This document shows positions 20,201-28,780 of a DNA stretch of 64,000 nucleotides, piece after piece (positions within the stretch are counted from its first letter, which is position 1; the number at the start of each line of letters is the position of its first letter). Source of the stretch: Polycladomyces subterraneus. GTDB lineage: Bacteria; Bacillota; Bacilli; Thermoactinomycetales; JIR-001. The notes beneath the pieces were generated by a model. The model made no database searches. It was not told where the DNA came from and saw only the letters and a program-made list of their open reading frames with translations. The DNA is taken from contig NZ_JANRHH010000037.1 in NCBI RefSeq assembly GCF_030433435.1, positions 101,298 to 165,297 of the forward strand, given 5' to 3'. The position numbers were made by a program, and so were the translations under genes.

Positions 20201-20755
20201 GACATACACAGCTTTGGGTCCCTGTCCCTTGATCTGCACCTGACCCACGCCGTCAGCTGTTTTCAGGATGGGCTCGGCCGTTTCCTTCACCCATTTTTCC
20301 AGTTCTTCCGGGTTTTTGGTTTGGCTTGTCACCCCTAGGATCATGAACGGAAAAGTATTGAATCCGAACCGGCTGAACGACGGTTTCATCGCCCCGTCCG
20401 GCAGGGAGACGCGGTCAACCGCTTCCTGCATCTCCTGCTTCGCCTTGTCCAGATCCGTGTCGAAATCATACTCCACGACCACAACTGACGTACTGTCCGC
20501 CGACACCGAACTGATCTTCTTGGCTCCGGTAATCCCCTGCAACGATTGCTCGATCGGCTGTGTCACCTTTTGGTCCACATCCTGCGGCGACGCTCCCGGA
20601 TACGGCGTGATCACCACAATGACCGGGAACGTGATGTCGGGCATCGCCTCCATTTTCAGCTGAGTTGCCGTATACAGTCCGCCGAAGGTGACCAGCAGGA
20701 CCAGGATCAGCACGGCAGCCGTGTTTCGCAGGGAGAACCGCGTCAATACGCTCAC
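17237..20755 (-). CDS. RND-family efflux transporter (AcrB/SwrC type)
   Basis: Proton-driven exporter of about 1172 residues with the usual two-fold repeat: TM1 at LRNTAAVLILVLLVTFGG, periplasmic-type loop, TM2-6, TM7 near VVLSVSALALFASLF, second loop, TM8-12. The family block PYPGASPQDVDQKVTQPIEQ and GGLAVAIGRVVDDSIVVIEN (with the TM4 Asp residues of proton relay) are seen. Residues about 257-395 are an insertion rich in GLGQ-type repeats and coiled coil. A GTG start at 20753-20755 is chosen because AAAGGAGGGG precedes it. It is downstream of a tetR gene, which probably represses it; a 216-bp repeat element lies between them. Cargo unknown. Confidence 0.9.
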   Translation of the reverse strand: MSVLTRFSLRNTAAVLILVLLVTFGGLYTATQLKMEAMPDITFPVIVVITPYPGASPQDVDQKVTQPIEQSLQGITGAKKISSVSADSTSVVVVEYDFDTDLDKAKQEMQEAVDRVSLPDGAMKPSFSRFGFNTFPFMILGVTSQTKNPEELEKWVKETAEPILKTADGVGQVQIKGQGPKAVYVRLKQDQLKKYNLTVQQVQQALQASNVSIPVGELPSGLLDLPIRVDQKITSVDQLKNLRLTIQPNPQEGMEEAFNQIGQGMQGLGQAVGGLGQSVGQLGQGLGEVGQGVGLLQAQVRILQAAQQLQAQLLGDQIALNAAEMRLKQNPQDQEAAAQVALLKPKVAAEMQSLKQLNAQLSQMQKQMPQSKGAPAGGVPRGMGEQVKTSGKPKIKEAKIQTVKLSEIADISESRQDSTMITRMNGKPSVNIELIKDPDGNIVEAAEAVSAKLETLKKQDPNVQFTLLFDQSRAVKASIRSMVREGLLGALFAAVVILLFLRNFRTTLIAVVSIPLSVLATLILLKQADITLNVMTLGGLAVAIGRVVDDSIVVIENIYRHLMKNRDRTVDLIIYATKEVGAAITSSTLTTVAVFVPLGLVSGIVGKVFLPFALTVVFALLCSLIVAVTVVPLMAKLMLLNKGKRQRFKEKESGMAAGYRRALAWALDHRGVVLSVSALALFASLFLIPLVGTSFLPSNKDKAVQVKLELPPGTDLSTTDAQARKLEAKLRTYPQVKQVSTTVGNLRGQLAGDGTIGSTNKVSLFANLDPDTDMDRFLSQVRTDLGKIKGNGELQVLEVKSIGPPSSQIVAIIKGERMEDIRKTADILTNKMKKVSGLTNVTNNLSEQKELVSVHVDQAKAAQHGLVPMQVAMSIRGLLQADKIGELEKGNQTEEIKLGLENKDLYSVERLKAIQLLTPTGKMVKLGDIASVRVEQGPVTIQKENGSQYAQVSGDVIDKDTGALSRQVQQIINGMKLPSGVKVTLGGDTEEMQKSFAQLGVAMVVAVAAVYLVMIVTFGEATAPFTILFSLPFAVIGGLVGLYLSDQPISVSAMIGALMLIGIVVTNAIVLIDRVQQQRARGLDISSALLEAAGTRLRPILMTALATVFALLPLGLGYGEGSLISQGLAVVVIGGLTSSTLLTLFIVPIMYSILTRVRDRLTRNRRPEAKTG

Positions 20756-20772
20756 ACGTGCCCCTCCTTTGA

Positions 20773-20988
20773 CTAGAGCGTGTTTGGTGATGATGTCCAA
20801 TTACTTTCCCTGCTCACTCCATCTGCGCCCTCTAGGAAGCAGGTCATGGCCGCTCCAACCCGGAGTGCAGGAAGCGGGCAAAGCGCGTTTCGCTTAGAGA
20901 AAATTGCCCGCGATGCGCTTTCCGGGTCTTCGCTCGGCCGGGCTAAGGTATTTGCTCACCCGGCCTCACGGAAAGACCAGACACACCC
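20773..20988 (-). repeat. fold-back dispersed repeat, copy A
   Basis: About 216 bp, minus orientation. The left end GGGTGTGTCTGGTC (20975-20988 complement) and right end CCAAACACGCTCTAG (20773 side, with CTAG at 20773-20776) are inverted relatives. Internal words AAGCGAAACGCGCTTTGCCC and GGCCATGACCTGCTTCC match the other copies. It fills almost the whole space between tetR and the RND gene. Confidence 0.8.
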
Positions 20989-20999
20989 TCATGTGCCAG

Positions 21000-21626
21000 T
21001 CAAACACTGTCTGTTCTTCCATCCGTTTTCACCAGGCCGAACAACGTAATCTCCATCAACGGCTCAATATGCTCCGGTGTAATCATGTTTTCGTTATCGA
21101 GTGCGCCGAACAATACACTGAAAAACATCCGTTCAGCCACCCGAGGTTCCACATCGCGCAGTTCCCCCTTGCGAACCCCCTCTTCGATCAGACAGCGAAA
21201 AGGCATAAACATGTATTGCTCGTAGAGAGACATCACTTCTTCGGCTTCATTTGGAAATACAACACGCAGATTACGAGAGATGGTAGTGTGGAAATAGGTG
21301 ATTTCTGGATGTTGCAGTGCCAGTACACACATTTCTTTCAAATATCGCGCCAGCCGTTCGGCAACGGACAAATCGGCGTCCAAAATACCCTTCGCCCGCT
21401 CCTGCCATGCCTCCAACGTACGACGGATGAGTGTCAAAAACAAATCCTTCTTGTTGCGGAAGTAATAATAGATCAGTCCGCGTCCCAGGCCTGCCACGCG
21501 GGCAATCTCCCCAATCTCGGCTCCGTGGTACCCCCGTGCGCGATATACTTTCAATGCGGCATCCAGTATCTGCTGAATGCGCTTTTCCCGTATGGCCGCG
21601 TTTTGCTCGGGCCTTCGTGGCGACAT
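21000..21626 (-). CDS. TetR-family transcriptional repressor
   Basis: A 208-residue regulator. The N-terminal helix-turn-helix is complete: ILDAALKVYRARGYHGAEIG, then IARVAGLGRGLIYYYFRNKK (residues about 20-60); the C-terminal two thirds are the helical ligand-binding domain. ATG at 21624-21626 follows AGAGGTGG. It lies on the same strand directly upstream of the RND gene and almost certainly controls it. A palindrome TGACA-CATA-TGTCA between its promoter and its start is the likely operator, implying autoregulation. Confidence 0.88.
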   Translation of the reverse strand: MSPRRPEQNAAIREKRIQQILDAALKVYRARGYHGAEIGEIARVAGLGRGLIYYYFRNKKDLFLTLIRRTLEAWQERAKGILDADLSVAERLARYLKEMCVLALQHPEITYFHTTISRNLRVVFPNEAEEVMSLYEQYMFMPFRCLIEEGVRKGELRDVEPRVAERMFFSVLFGALDNENMITPEHIEPLMEITLFGLVKTDGRTDSV

Positions 21627-21649
21627 GGCTCCACCTCTTTCTTATAGAC

Positions 21650-21663
21650 TGACACATATGTCA
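21650..21663. promoter_or_regulatory. candidate TetR-family operator
   Basis: Inverted repeat TGACA-4 nt-TGTCA located 24 bases before the tetR ATG and a few bases downstream of the -10 box, the expected place for a repressor that blocks its own operon. Confidence 0.5.
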
Positions 21664-21668
21664 ATTTA

Positions 21669-21698
21669 ATTTTATTTCCGTTTACACCAGTGAGTCAA
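21669..21698 (-). promoter_or_regulatory. sigma-A promoter of tetR-RND
   Basis: TTGACT (21693-21698), 18-base spacer, TAAAAT (21669-21674) on the minus strand, just upstream of the candidate operator. Confidence 0.6.
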
Positions 21699-21756
21699 TT
21701 AAAACAACTGTGAGTATTTTGTGTCGCCAACAGTTTGTGGCTTAGTCCGATAAACG

Positions 21757-21787
21757 AAAAAAGAGGCCGCTGATCCACTCAGCAGCC
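21757..21787 (-). terminator. minus-strand terminator upstream of tetR
   Basis: Stem GGCTGCTGA/TCAGCGGCC (one mismatch, 21765-21787) followed on the minus strand by TCTTTTTTCG. It would stop transcripts entering from the yvoF side before the tetR promoter. Confidence 0.6.
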
Positions 21788-21863
21788 CCACGGAAATGTG
21801 AAACACAATCGCCTAAGCTAACGTTGTATGGAATATATTTCTCGATATTGGCGGGTGAACCCG

Positions 21864-22076
21864 ATGGAGATCAAACAGACAATAGAGATGGAAGCGCCGA
21901 TTGATAGTGTATTCCAGTTCGTAACCAGCTTAGAGAAAACGATGAAACACTACCCGGAATTCAAGGAAATGCATTGTGATCAATTTGAAAAAAGGGGGAA
22001 CCATTTTTGCCACAGGTATGGGTTGGGCGGTTTAGACTGGCGTGAAGTGAAAGTTAATAGAGTTATATCTTGGTAG
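21864..22076 (+). pseudogene. truncated SRPBCC (polyketide cyclase/dehydrase-like) protein
   Basis: Begins MEIKQTIEMEAPIDSVFQFV, the first strand and helix of a START/SRPBCC fold, and continues to VKVNRVISW before a stop at about 70 residues. Complete members are roughly twice as long, so only the N-terminal half remains. No strong ribosome site is seen. AT-rich compared with neighbours. It is probably a remnant; a genuine short protein cannot be excluded. Confidence 0.5.
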
Positions 22077-22112
22077 TCTCGATGTCGATGTTGATGTGTA
22101 TGAGCCCCATGT

Positions 22113-22634
22113 TTAACAGGTACCGGGCGGATCGCTCAGGGAATGCTCTCCCTCCCGCCATCGGATGAAACGCGCCGGATTGCCCGCGACAAACGCTCCC
22201 GCCGGGACATCCTTCGTCACGACCGAGCCGGCGCCGACCACCGCCCGATCTCCGATCCGTACCCCCGGCAGGATGGTGGTGTTGGCGCCGATCATCACAT
22301 GATCACCGATCTCCACATCGCCGATCCGATACTCCTCTACCAGATATTCATGTGTTAACAGGGTCGTGTTGTAGCCGATGATCGTGTTGTTACCGATACG
22401 AATCCGTTCAGGGAACAAGACATCTACCACCACTTTGAGTGCTAGGGCGGTTTTATCGCCAATCCGCATCCCCAAGAATGTTCGGTATACCCAGTTTTTA
22501 AAGCCGAGGTGCGGATTGTATCGATTCAATTCACCAATGACCACATTGCGCAATACCTTCCAAAAGGAAACCGTCCGGTATAGTTGCCACAGAGCATTGC
22601 TGCCCTTGACGGGAAAACGTTCCGTACGCCGCAA
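22113..22634 (-). CDS. hexapeptide-repeat acetyltransferase (YvoF-like)
   Basis: Left-handed beta-helix acyltransferase of about 173 residues. Hexapeptide repeats are obvious in IGNNTIIGYNTTL, VEIGDHVMIGANTTI and GVRIGDRAVVGAGSVV, followed by the family end AGNPARFIRW. Substrate unknown; the family O- or N-acetylates sugars or antibiotics. A TTG start at 22632-22634 (MRRTERFPVKG) with GGGGGAGCGAA ahead is preferred over a TTG seven codons upstream. It follows ppaX as in B. subtilis yvoF, with a 240-base gap (22635-22874) in which I see nothing. Confidence 0.8.
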   Translation of the reverse strand: MRRTERFPVKGSNALWQLYRTVSFWKVLRNVVIGELNRYNPHLGFKNWVYRTFLGMRIGDKTALALKVVVDVLFPERIRIGNNTIIGYNTTLLTHEYLVEEYRIGDVEIGDHVMIGANTTILPGVRIGDRAVVGAGSVVTKDVPAGAFVAGNPARFIRWREGEHSLSDPPGTC

Positions 22635-22874
22635 ATTCGCTCCCCCTTTGCCCAAGTCCTACGGATAGCCGCTGTCTCCCGCTTTCCTTACGATCTCGGT
22701 GTCCTTTTCCCCCAACACCCGCATATTTCCAATTGCTTCGGGTGGCCGGTTTCCTCTCTCTTAATCACTGCATTCAAAAGGCACTCATGCCGAAACCGGA
22801 TCCCCCTTACTCGCATCTGCAGATGAACGGATACACTCTGTCCCTTCTTCTGGAAGTCAGTCTTTTACACAAGA

Positions 22875-23537
22875 TCAGGATGTCCCTTTCGAACCGATTC
22901 CGGCCAAAGGCAACAAATCCTCCGGCGAATCCAGCACGTAATCCGGTTCCAACGCTTTCAATTCCACCGGATCATGCATACTCCAACCCACCAGCGCAGA
23001 AGCCACTCCGGCTCGCTTGCCCGCCATCAGGTCGTATTTGCTGTCTCCGACCATCAATGTTCGATCAGGTTTCCCGTGAAGCCGTTTCATCGCTGTCAAT
23101 ACAGGATCGGGGTGCGGCTTGGCCTTCTCCGTTTCGCCAAAACAAATCACGGTCTGCATCAGTTTCTCCACTCCCAGCAACCGCAATCCCATCTCGGCCG
23201 TCTTGCGCTGTTTGTTGGTGACGACCCCCATTTTCACACCCGCGTCCGCCAGAAGATGCAGAACCTCCACCACACCAGGAAATGCACTCGCATACTCGTC
23301 GTGGTGTTGGATATTGTGCTCCCGATAGGTATGTACCATCACCTCGGCTTGATCCGGGTCAAACCGACGCATCTGATCGATAAGTGGTTCCCCCATGTAC
23401 CGGATGACGTCTTCGCGAGTGTATTTCCCCGGACAATGCCGTTCCAACGTGTGCATGAACGATGCGAGAATCAGTTCGTGTGTGTTGATCAACGTGCCAT
23501 CCAAGTCAAACAGCATGACGGTATACCGTTTGGTCAC
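22875..23537 (-). CDS. ppaX: pyrophosphatase PpaX (HAD superfamily)
   Basis: HAD hydrolase that by synteny is PpaX, which removes the pyrophosphate released when HPrK/P dephosphorylates Ser-HPr. Motif I FDLDGTLINTHELI, motif II VVTNKQRK, and motif IV VGDSKYDLMAGKRAG are seen; the cap domain lies between I and II. About 220 residues, normal. I prefer the GTG at 23535-23537 since AAAGGGGG is 9 bases upstream; an ATG three codons earlier touches that sequence. It belongs to the hprK-lgt-ppaX-yvoF cluster, but here a terminator and a repeat element lie between lgt and ppaX. Confidence 0.87.
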   Translation of the reverse strand: MTKRYTVMLFDLDGTLINTHELILASFMHTLERHCPGKYTREDVIRYMGEPLIDQMRRFDPDQAEVMVHTYREHNIQHHDEYASAFPGVVEVLHLLADAGVKMGVVTNKQRKTAEMGLRLLGVEKLMQTVICFGETEKAKPHPDPVLTAMKRLHGKPDRTLMVGDSKYDLMAGKRAGVASALVGWSMHDPVELKALEPDYVLDSPEDLLPLAGIGSKGTS

Positions 23538-23554
23538 CTGGTTCATCCCCCTTT

Positions 23555-23584
23555 GTAAAAAAGACTCGCTCCGCTTGGAGCGAG
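23555..23584 (-). terminator. terminator directly ahead of ppaX
   Basis: Perfect 8-bp stem CTCGCTCC/GGAGCGAG (23565-23584) followed on the minus strand by TCTTTTTTAC, just before the ppaX ribosome site. It should strongly reduce read-through from lgt into ppaX. Confidence 0.75.
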
Positions 23585-23652
23585 CGAGACTGTTGCCAAA
23601 AACCCTGCGGATGAGCCATATCCCTGATCGAGTTCCCCGCGGCATGAATCTA

Positions 23653-23893
23653 GGGCGTGTCTGGTCATTCCGTAAGGGAGCAATGGTTTCCCAGGAGAGC
23701 GACTGACCAAGCCCTGAATGAGCGAATACTCGGGAAGCACAGGATTGAAATCGCGGCCAATTTCCTCAAAGCGAAGCGTACTTTGCCCACGACCTGCGCT
23801 GATCGGGTCGGAGCGGTCATCATCTGCTTCCCTGCATGGCATAGGTGGAGCGAGCCGGGAAAACGATGCGGGCAGTATTCACCAGACACACCC
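23653..23893 (+). repeat. fold-back dispersed repeat, copy C (best full-length copy)
   Basis: 241 bp, plus orientation. Ends GGGCGTGTCTGGTCATTC and ATTCACCAGACACACCC are inverted repeats; CTAG overlaps the left end (23651-23654). The similarity of the two arms extends inwards about 50 bases (left GCAATGGTTTCCCAGG, right arm reversed GCATCGTTTTCCCGG). It lies between lgt and ppaX in an otherwise conserved operon. Confidence 0.85.
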
Positions 23894-23961
23894 AAGTTCA
23901 AGATTGTGGGTCCAATTGACAGGTTCATCGTCGCTAATAACCGGGTCCCGTATCGCGCAGA

Positions 23962-24885
23962 TTACTCCGCCCGGCTGACAGATGCGTCGGTGATCTCCGC
24001 CTTCGAAAGATACGGTTCCGTATTTCCTCGCATCCGCCGAACGACGATCAACAGGATACCGGCCAACACCAACGTGACACTGACCAACTGGGCGATGCGA
24101 ATGTTGCCGTCCATCATCATGCCCGGTGTGAACTTCACCGTCATCGGAGTCCAAAGCAGATTGAGCAGGTGAGCGAGCCAGTCCGGTCCATTGAACGTCA
24201 GGCTGTCCGTACGCAGTCCCTCGATGAAGAAACGGCCCATCGAATACCAGATCAGATAGCTGAAAAAGACTTCACCCCGCCGCGGATTCCATCTCTGAAG
24301 GAGAAACAGCAGGAGAAAGCCGACAAAATCCCAGATGGATTCATATAAGAATGTCGGATGGTAATAGACGCCTTGAATGTTCATCTGCTGGATGATCCAG
24401 TCAGGCAAGTGCAGGCTCTGCAAAAATGCGAGACTGACCGGCGAGCCGTGCGCCTCCTGGTTGATGAAATTGCCCCACCGGCCGATCGCTTGTCCCAAAA
24501 TAATACTGGGTGCCACGATGTCGGCAAGATGGAGATAGCGTACCGCCTTTTTTTTCACGAAGAAATAACCGGCAATCAATGCGCCGATCAATCCGCCATG
24601 GATGGCCAACCCGCCTTTCCACACAGCGATGATGTCGGCCGGGTGCAGGGCGTAATAATCCCATTCAAACAGCACGTAATACAGACGCGCGCCGACGATC
24701 GCGGAAGGAATCACCCAGATCATCATATCCAGGAACAGTTCGCTGTCCAATCCATGCCGTCTTCCCTCTCGAATGGCCAACCAGAGTCCGATCAGGGCAG
24801 CTGTGCCCATGATGATGCCGTACCAATGGACTTGCAAAGGGCCGAGGGAAAAGGCGACAGGATCGATGACCATGGCCAAGTGCAT
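23962..24885 (-). CDS. lgt: prolipoprotein diacylglyceryl transferase
   Basis: Integral membrane enzyme that transfers diacylglycerol to the lipobox cysteine of prolipoproteins. The signature [13 protein letters not shown] (about residue 130-142) and [12 protein letters not shown] are present with seven predicted membrane segments; [16 protein letters not shown] and the last helix [15 protein letters not shown] follow. The ATG at 24883-24885 ([15 protein letters not shown]) follows GAAGGGAG. Slightly longer than usual at the C terminus (hydrophilic tail to SVSRAE). A neighbour of hprK as in other Bacilli; its substrates include the lipoprotein at 6.9 kb. Confidence 0.95.
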   Translation of the reverse strand: MHLAMVIDPVAFSLGPLQVHWYGIIMGTAALIGLWLAIREGRRHGLDSELFLDMMIWVIPSAIVGARLYYVLFEWDYYALHPADIIAVWKGGLAIHGGLIGALIAGYFFVKKKAVRYLHLADIVAPSIILGQAIGRWGNFINQEAHGSPVSLAFLQSLHLPDWIIQQMNIQGVYYHPTFLYESIWDFVGFLLLFLLQRWNPRRGEVFFSYLIWYSMGRFFIEGLRTDSLTFNGPDWLAHLLNLLWTPMTVKFTPGMMMDGNIRIAQLVSVTLVLAGILLIVVRRMRGNTEPYLSKAEITDASVSRAE

Positions 24886-25026
24886 GTGTGTGTCGCGCTC
24901 CCTTCTCAGTAACGTATCCGTTCTCATTTGGATCTCGATGACGATGCAATGATCGTCTCGTCATCCGCTATGTTCGCTTTTACCATTTTACCGTACTTCT
25001 ACGGCAAATGAAAATGAACGGGTGAT

Positions 25027-25051
25027 TAAAAAAAGCGCCCACCGAGTGGGC
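25027..25051 (-). terminator. terminator behind the acyltransferase gene
   Basis: GCCCAC/GTGGGC stem (25037-25051) followed on the minus strand by GCTTTTTTTA. It ends the hprK-acyltransferase transcript, so lgt must have its own promoter. Confidence 0.8.
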
Positions 25052-25076
25052 ATATATTCCGGCTACGCTTTCACCG

Positions 25077-26108
25077 TCACTTCCCTTTCAGCAACTCACC
25101 GTACGGCATCTGGCTGATCACCCACACCATCATCCAAGACAGTCCCGTCACCGCCACCAGCATAAACGAAAACTCCTGCCAGGAAGCTTCAGGAAACAAA
25201 TGCGGCGTAACGCGGCTCAACAGGTTGAGCAAAAATGGGTGGACGAGATACAACCCGTAGGAGTATCGCCCCAGTACCGCGACCCACGACCGTTTCCACC
25301 GTTCCCCCAGCTGAAACCACAAGATCAATGAAGTGATGGAATAAATCGAGACAGTGAAGTTGTAAAAACCGAACCGCCTGCGAAAAAAGCTCTCGGCCAA
25401 CGTCAGGATGACCATTGATCCAAAGATGAGAGAGACGCCCGTCGTCGACAATCGATCGATCATCCGTTTCAGCCGATCTACTCGTTGGCCCAACCACCCG
25501 CCCAGACAAAAATAAAAAAGCCACGTCGGAAACAGAGAAATCGCGTTTTCCGTGTATTCCTCGCTCCATTCTGGACGACCAGCGCCGTCCCACCATGTCA
25601 TCGCTTCCGATAGTGCATACACCATCAGTGCCAAAGCCACCATGGTGAGACCGCCGAACCGGCGAAAGCCCCAGAACAGGACGGGCAGAATCAGGTAAAA
25701 CTGCACCATCACAAACACGAAATAGAGATGATAGTAAGCGCGCCCCGTCAACAGCGCCATCACGAAGTCCTCCGCTGTATGCGGCGCCGTCTCGGGATGA
25801 AATGTCCACGCGTACGCAACATAAAATACGGACCAAATGAGATAGGGAACCAGGATGAAACGGGCGCGCTTTTTCATAAATCGTGTCATTGAAAATCCGG
25901 AGCCATAATACCGGTGAAACAAAAACAATCCCGACAGCATGAAGAAAACGGGTACGCTAAACCGGCTGATCTGGTTGATCGCCAGGTAGATACCGCCGTC
26001 GGTAGTCGGCACTGTATCCCGCAAACTGAATGCTGTCACATGAATCAAAATGACCCCGAGGATGGCAATCCCCTTGATGAAATCAGCTTCCCGGATTCGT
26101 GTTTCCAT
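25077..26108 (-). CDS. acyltransferase 3 family membrane protein
   Basis: A 343-residue protein with about ten hydrophobic segments. The N-terminal block READFIKGIAILGVILIHVT carries the family R/K and catalytic His region, and GRYSYGLYLVHPFLLNLL near the C terminus is typical of acyltransferase family 3 (OafA/YrhL-like, TagE-like surface modifiers). It likely O-acetylates a surface polymer. The ATG at 26106-26108 is 80 bases behind hprK, at the position occupied by yvoD in B. subtilis, which is a different kind of protein. Confidence 0.82.
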   Translation of the reverse strand: METRIREADFIKGIAILGVILIHVTAFSLRDTVPTTDGGIYLAINQISRFSVPVFFMLSGLFLFHRYYGSGFSMTRFMKKRARFILVPYLIWSVFYVAYAWTFHPETAPHTAEDFVMALLTGRAYYHLYFVFVMVQFYLILPVLFWGFRRFGGLTMVALALMVYALSEAMTWWDGAGRPEWSEEYTENAISLFPTWLFYFCLGGWLGQRVDRLKRMIDRLSTTGVSLIFGSMVILTLAESFFRRRFGFYNFTVSIYSITSLILWFQLGERWKRSWVAVLGRYSYGLYLVHPFLLNLLSRVTPHLFPEASWQEFSFMLVAVTGLSWMMVWVISQMPYGELLKGK

Positions 26109-26188
26109 GGTGTGAAACCCCCATCCACCAAAATTCCGGGCGCCTGTCTCTCAGGGTCTCTTTTCCCTATACAGGGATAATCAAACGT

Positions 26189-27124
26189 CTAATCCAATTC
26201 ATCGGCATCTTCAATTGCTTGACCCAATTTTTGCGCAAATTGTTGAGCGGCGTTGTATCCCATCCGCTTCAGCCGGAAATTCATTGCGGCCACTTCGACG
26301 ATGACCGCCAGGTTCCGCCCGGGTCGGACCGGCACAGTCAGCTGCGGAAGCTCGGTGTCGATGATGCGGATTCGTTCTTCATCCAGTCCGAGGCGGTCAT
26401 ATTGCCGGTTTTCCTGCCAGTTTTCCAGCTTAATCGCGAGAGAGATTTTCTTGTATTCCCGAACAGCCCCCGCTCCGAACAACGTCATTACGTTGATGAT
26501 GCCCAACCCGCGGATTTCCAGCAGGTGACGGATCAACTCCGGCGCATGCCCAACCAACTCATCCTCTTCGGTCTGCATGATTTCCACCGCATCATCAGCC
26601 ACCAGCCGGTGTCCCCGTTTGACCAGCTCCAGTGCGGTTTCGCTTTTGCCGATCCCGCTGTTGCCCATGATCAGGACACCCACACCATATACGTCGACCA
26701 ATACGCCGTGGACGGTGGTGGTGGGTGCCAGACGCTTCTCTAGATAGTTGGTCACTTTGCTTCCAAATTTGGTGGTAGCCATGGATGTGCGCAACACCGG
26801 AATCCTTTTCTCTTTAGCCGCCTCCACTAATTCTTTGGGGGCACTCATATCCCGGGTGATGCAAAAGCATGGAGTCGATTCGTGGCACAATCGCCATAAC
26901 CGATCCTTCCGTTCTTTCTCGGTGAGGCCGTTGATAAACGTCAATTCGGTTTTCCCCAACAGCATCAGCCGCTCAGCGGGATAATAGGTGAAAAAACCCG
27001 CCAATTCCATTCCGGGTCGGTATAAATCGCTCACCGTTAGCGGGCGCTCCAACCCTTCCCAACCGCAGATGACGTCCAAGTTGAATTGCTGGACCAGCTC
27101 TTTCACCGTAATCGTTTTGCCCAT
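26189..27124 (-). CDS. hprK: HPr kinase/phosphorylase
   Basis: Bifunctional regulator of carbon catabolite control: phosphorylates HPr (and Crh) on Ser46 at high fructose-bisphosphate and removes the phosphate otherwise. The Walker A loop GNSGIGKSE (residues 154-162), catalytic His in [12 protein letters not shown] (about 139) and HPrK signature [17 protein letters not shown] (about 203) are present; 311 residues, normal. First gene of its cluster. cre-like sites upstream of msmX, gntK and treP in this window are plausible targets of the CcpA/P-Ser-HPr pathway it controls. Confidence 0.97.
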   Translation of the reverse strand: MGKTITVKELVQQFNLDVICGWEGLERPLTVSDLYRPGMELAGFFTYYPAERLMLLGKTELTFINGLTEKERKDRLWRLCHESTPCFCITRDMSAPKELVEAAKEKRIPVLRTSMATTKFGSKVTNYLEKRLAPTTTVHGVLVDVYGVGVLIMGNSGIGKSETALELVKRGHRLVADDAVEIMQTEEDELVGHAPELIRHLLEIRGLGIINVMTLFGAGAVREYKKISLAIKLENWQENRQYDRLGLDEERIRIIDTELPQLTVPVRPGRNLAVIVEVAAMNFRLKRMGYNAAQQFAQKLGQAIEDADELD

Positions 27125-27269
27125 GACTTTCCCCTCTTTTCCTCATTCCACGAACAGCAACGGCGGGATGTTCCATCCATTTCCCGCCACCGTTTTGTCA
27201 ACAGTGTAGCATGTTCCCAAGGTGGACGCCACCAGCCGTGATCCGAATATTTTCCAAATGCCTTCTCGA

Positions 27270-27309
27270 AATAACAAGCCGTTTCCCAAGCCAATATGGG
27301 AAACGGCTA
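27270..27309 (-). terminator. terminator-like stem between msmX and hprK
   Basis: A perfect 12-bp stem AGCCGTTTCCCA/TGGGAAACGGCT (27278-27309) followed on the minus strand by TGTTATTTCG. Long stem, weak T tract. It probably ends the msmX transcript. Confidence 0.6.
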
Positions 27310-27378
27310 ATACACTAGTGGAAGCAAGCTTGCGAGAAAAACTTCTTGCAGATCGGGCGAGAGACTTGTTCCACACGG

Positions 27379-27480
27379 CTAGAGCATATATGGTGATAAT
27401 GTCCAATTGCTCTCCCGGCTCGCATCACCTTCGCCCGCAAGGAAGCAGGTGATGGCCGCTCCGCCCCCGTGTCCGATGCT
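27379..27480 (-). repeat. fold-back dispersed repeat, copy B (3' fragment)
   Basis: About 100 bp, minus orientation; only the right part is recognisable: GGCCATCACCTGCTTCC, GGGAGAGCAATTGGACATTATC and end CCATATATGCTCTAG, close to copy A. The flanking 27125-27551 gap otherwise contains the 12-bp stem at 27278 and no gene. Confidence 0.65.
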
Positions 27481-27551
27481 CGCTTTCATCCCAACCCTGA
27501 AAGCTGGTTGTTCCCGCATACTCTTTAGAACCTGCACTTCACACCGCCAGA

Positions 27552-28661
27552 TTACAACACCGTCTGTTCCGTTTCTTTGTCAAAGATGTGCATTTTGTTC
27601 ATATCGAAGGCCAATTCCACTTCGGCTCCCGGCGCAAAGTTGGTTCGCGGGCTGACGCGGGCGGTGACCCACTTGTCGGCAATGCCACTCAGATAGAGGT
27701 ACATTTCCGCCCCCATGTTCTCGGCCACTTCCACTTTGGCCCGGAAGGTGCTGTCCGTGGAAGACTCTACAAACAGCGGCTCATCATGAATGTTTTCCGG
27801 ACGGATACCGAACACCACTTCTTTGCCGACATATCCCTTTTCACGCAACAGCTTGGCTTTGCCCTGTGGTACTTTCACCTGCAATGCCTGAGTGCGGAAA
27901 TAGACGTCCCCAGCTTCTTCAAACAACGCTCCGTCAATGAAGTTCATCGCTGGCGATCCGATGAATCCCGCGACAAACATGTTGGCAGGGTTGCTGTAGA
28001 TTTCTGAGGGCGTATCCGCTTGCTGGATCACACCGTCCTTCATGACGACGATTCGGTCGCCCATCGTCATCGCTTCGGTTTGGTCGTGGGTGACATAAAT
28101 GACAGTGGTTTCCAAACGTTGATGCAGTTTGCTGATTTCCGTGCGCATCTGCACGCGCAATTTGGCATCCAAGTTGGACAACGGCTCATCCATCAGGAAT
28201 ACCTGAGGTTCCCGAACGATAGCCCGACCCAACGCCACCCGCTGGCGCTGACCGCCGGAGAGTGCCTTGGGCTTCCGGTCGAGCAAATGTTCGATATCAA
28301 GAATCCGAGCCGCCTCGCGCACCCGTTTGTCGATTTCCTCTTTTTTGAACTTGCGCAGTTTCAATCCGAACGCCATGTTTTGGTAAACATTCATGTGCGG
28401 ATACAAGGCGTAGCTTTGGAATACCATCGCAATATCCCGATCCTTCGGCGGCACATCGTTGACCAAGCGATCCCCTATGTAAAGCTCTCCTTCGGAAATT
28501 TCCTCCAACCCAGCGATCATCCGCAATGTGGTCGATTTCCCGCAACCGGATGGACCTACCAATACCAAAAATTCCTTGTCCTGAATGTCCAGATGGAAGT
28601 CCTTCACTGCCGTCACATCGCCGTAACGTTTATACACATGATTCAACCGGACCTGTGCCAT
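27552..28661 (-). CDS. msmX: sugar ABC transporter ATP-binding protein (MsmX/UgpC family)
   Basis: Multitask ATPase that energises several carbohydrate ABC importers in Bacilli. Walker [10 protein letters not shown] (about residue 38), Q-loop, signature [15 protein letters not shown], Walker [13 protein letters not shown] and H-loop VTHDQTEAM are all intact. A C-terminal TOBE domain (residues about 240-370, [12 protein letters not shown]) is typical of the MalK group. No permease or binding-protein genes are adjacent, as expected for a shared ATPase. The ATG at 28659-28661 follows CTGGAGGGGACGAAG. A cre-like sequence lies just upstream. Confidence 0.9.
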   Translation of the reverse strand: MAQVRLNHVYKRYGDVTAVKDFHLDIQDKEFLVLVGPSGCGKSTTLRMIAGLEEISEGELYIGDRLVNDVPPKDRDIAMVFQSYALYPHMNVYQNMAFGLKLRKFKKEEIDKRVREAARILDIEHLLDRKPKALSGGQRQRVALGRAIVREPQVFLMDEPLSNLDAKLRVQMRTEISKLHQRLETTVIYVTHDQTEAMTMGDRIVVMKDGVIQQADTPSEIYSNPANMFVAGFIGSPAMNFIDGALFEEAGDVYFRTQALQVKVPQGKAKLLREKGYVGKEVVFGIRPENIHDEPLFVESSTDSTFRAKVEVAENMGAEMYLYLSGIADKWVTARVSPRTNFAPGAEVELAFDMNKMHIFDKETEQTVL

Positions 28662-28676
28662 CTTCGTCCCCTCCAG

Positions 28677-28690
28677 TGAAAGCGCTGTCT
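28677..28690. promoter_or_regulatory. cre-like CcpA site upstream of msmX
   Basis: TGAAAGCGCTGTCT, differing from the palindromic cre TGAAAGCGCTTTCA at two positions, located 16 bases upstream of the msmX start and downstream of a possible TACAAT -10 box. Predicts catabolite repression of msmX. Confidence 0.5.
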
Positions 28691-28780
28691 TAACTTGATT
28701 GTAACGAAAGGAACTGATCACAGGCCATGGTCAAACCGCACAAAATTCGTCGCTATTGTTTGAACAATCCGCCGAAAGGG

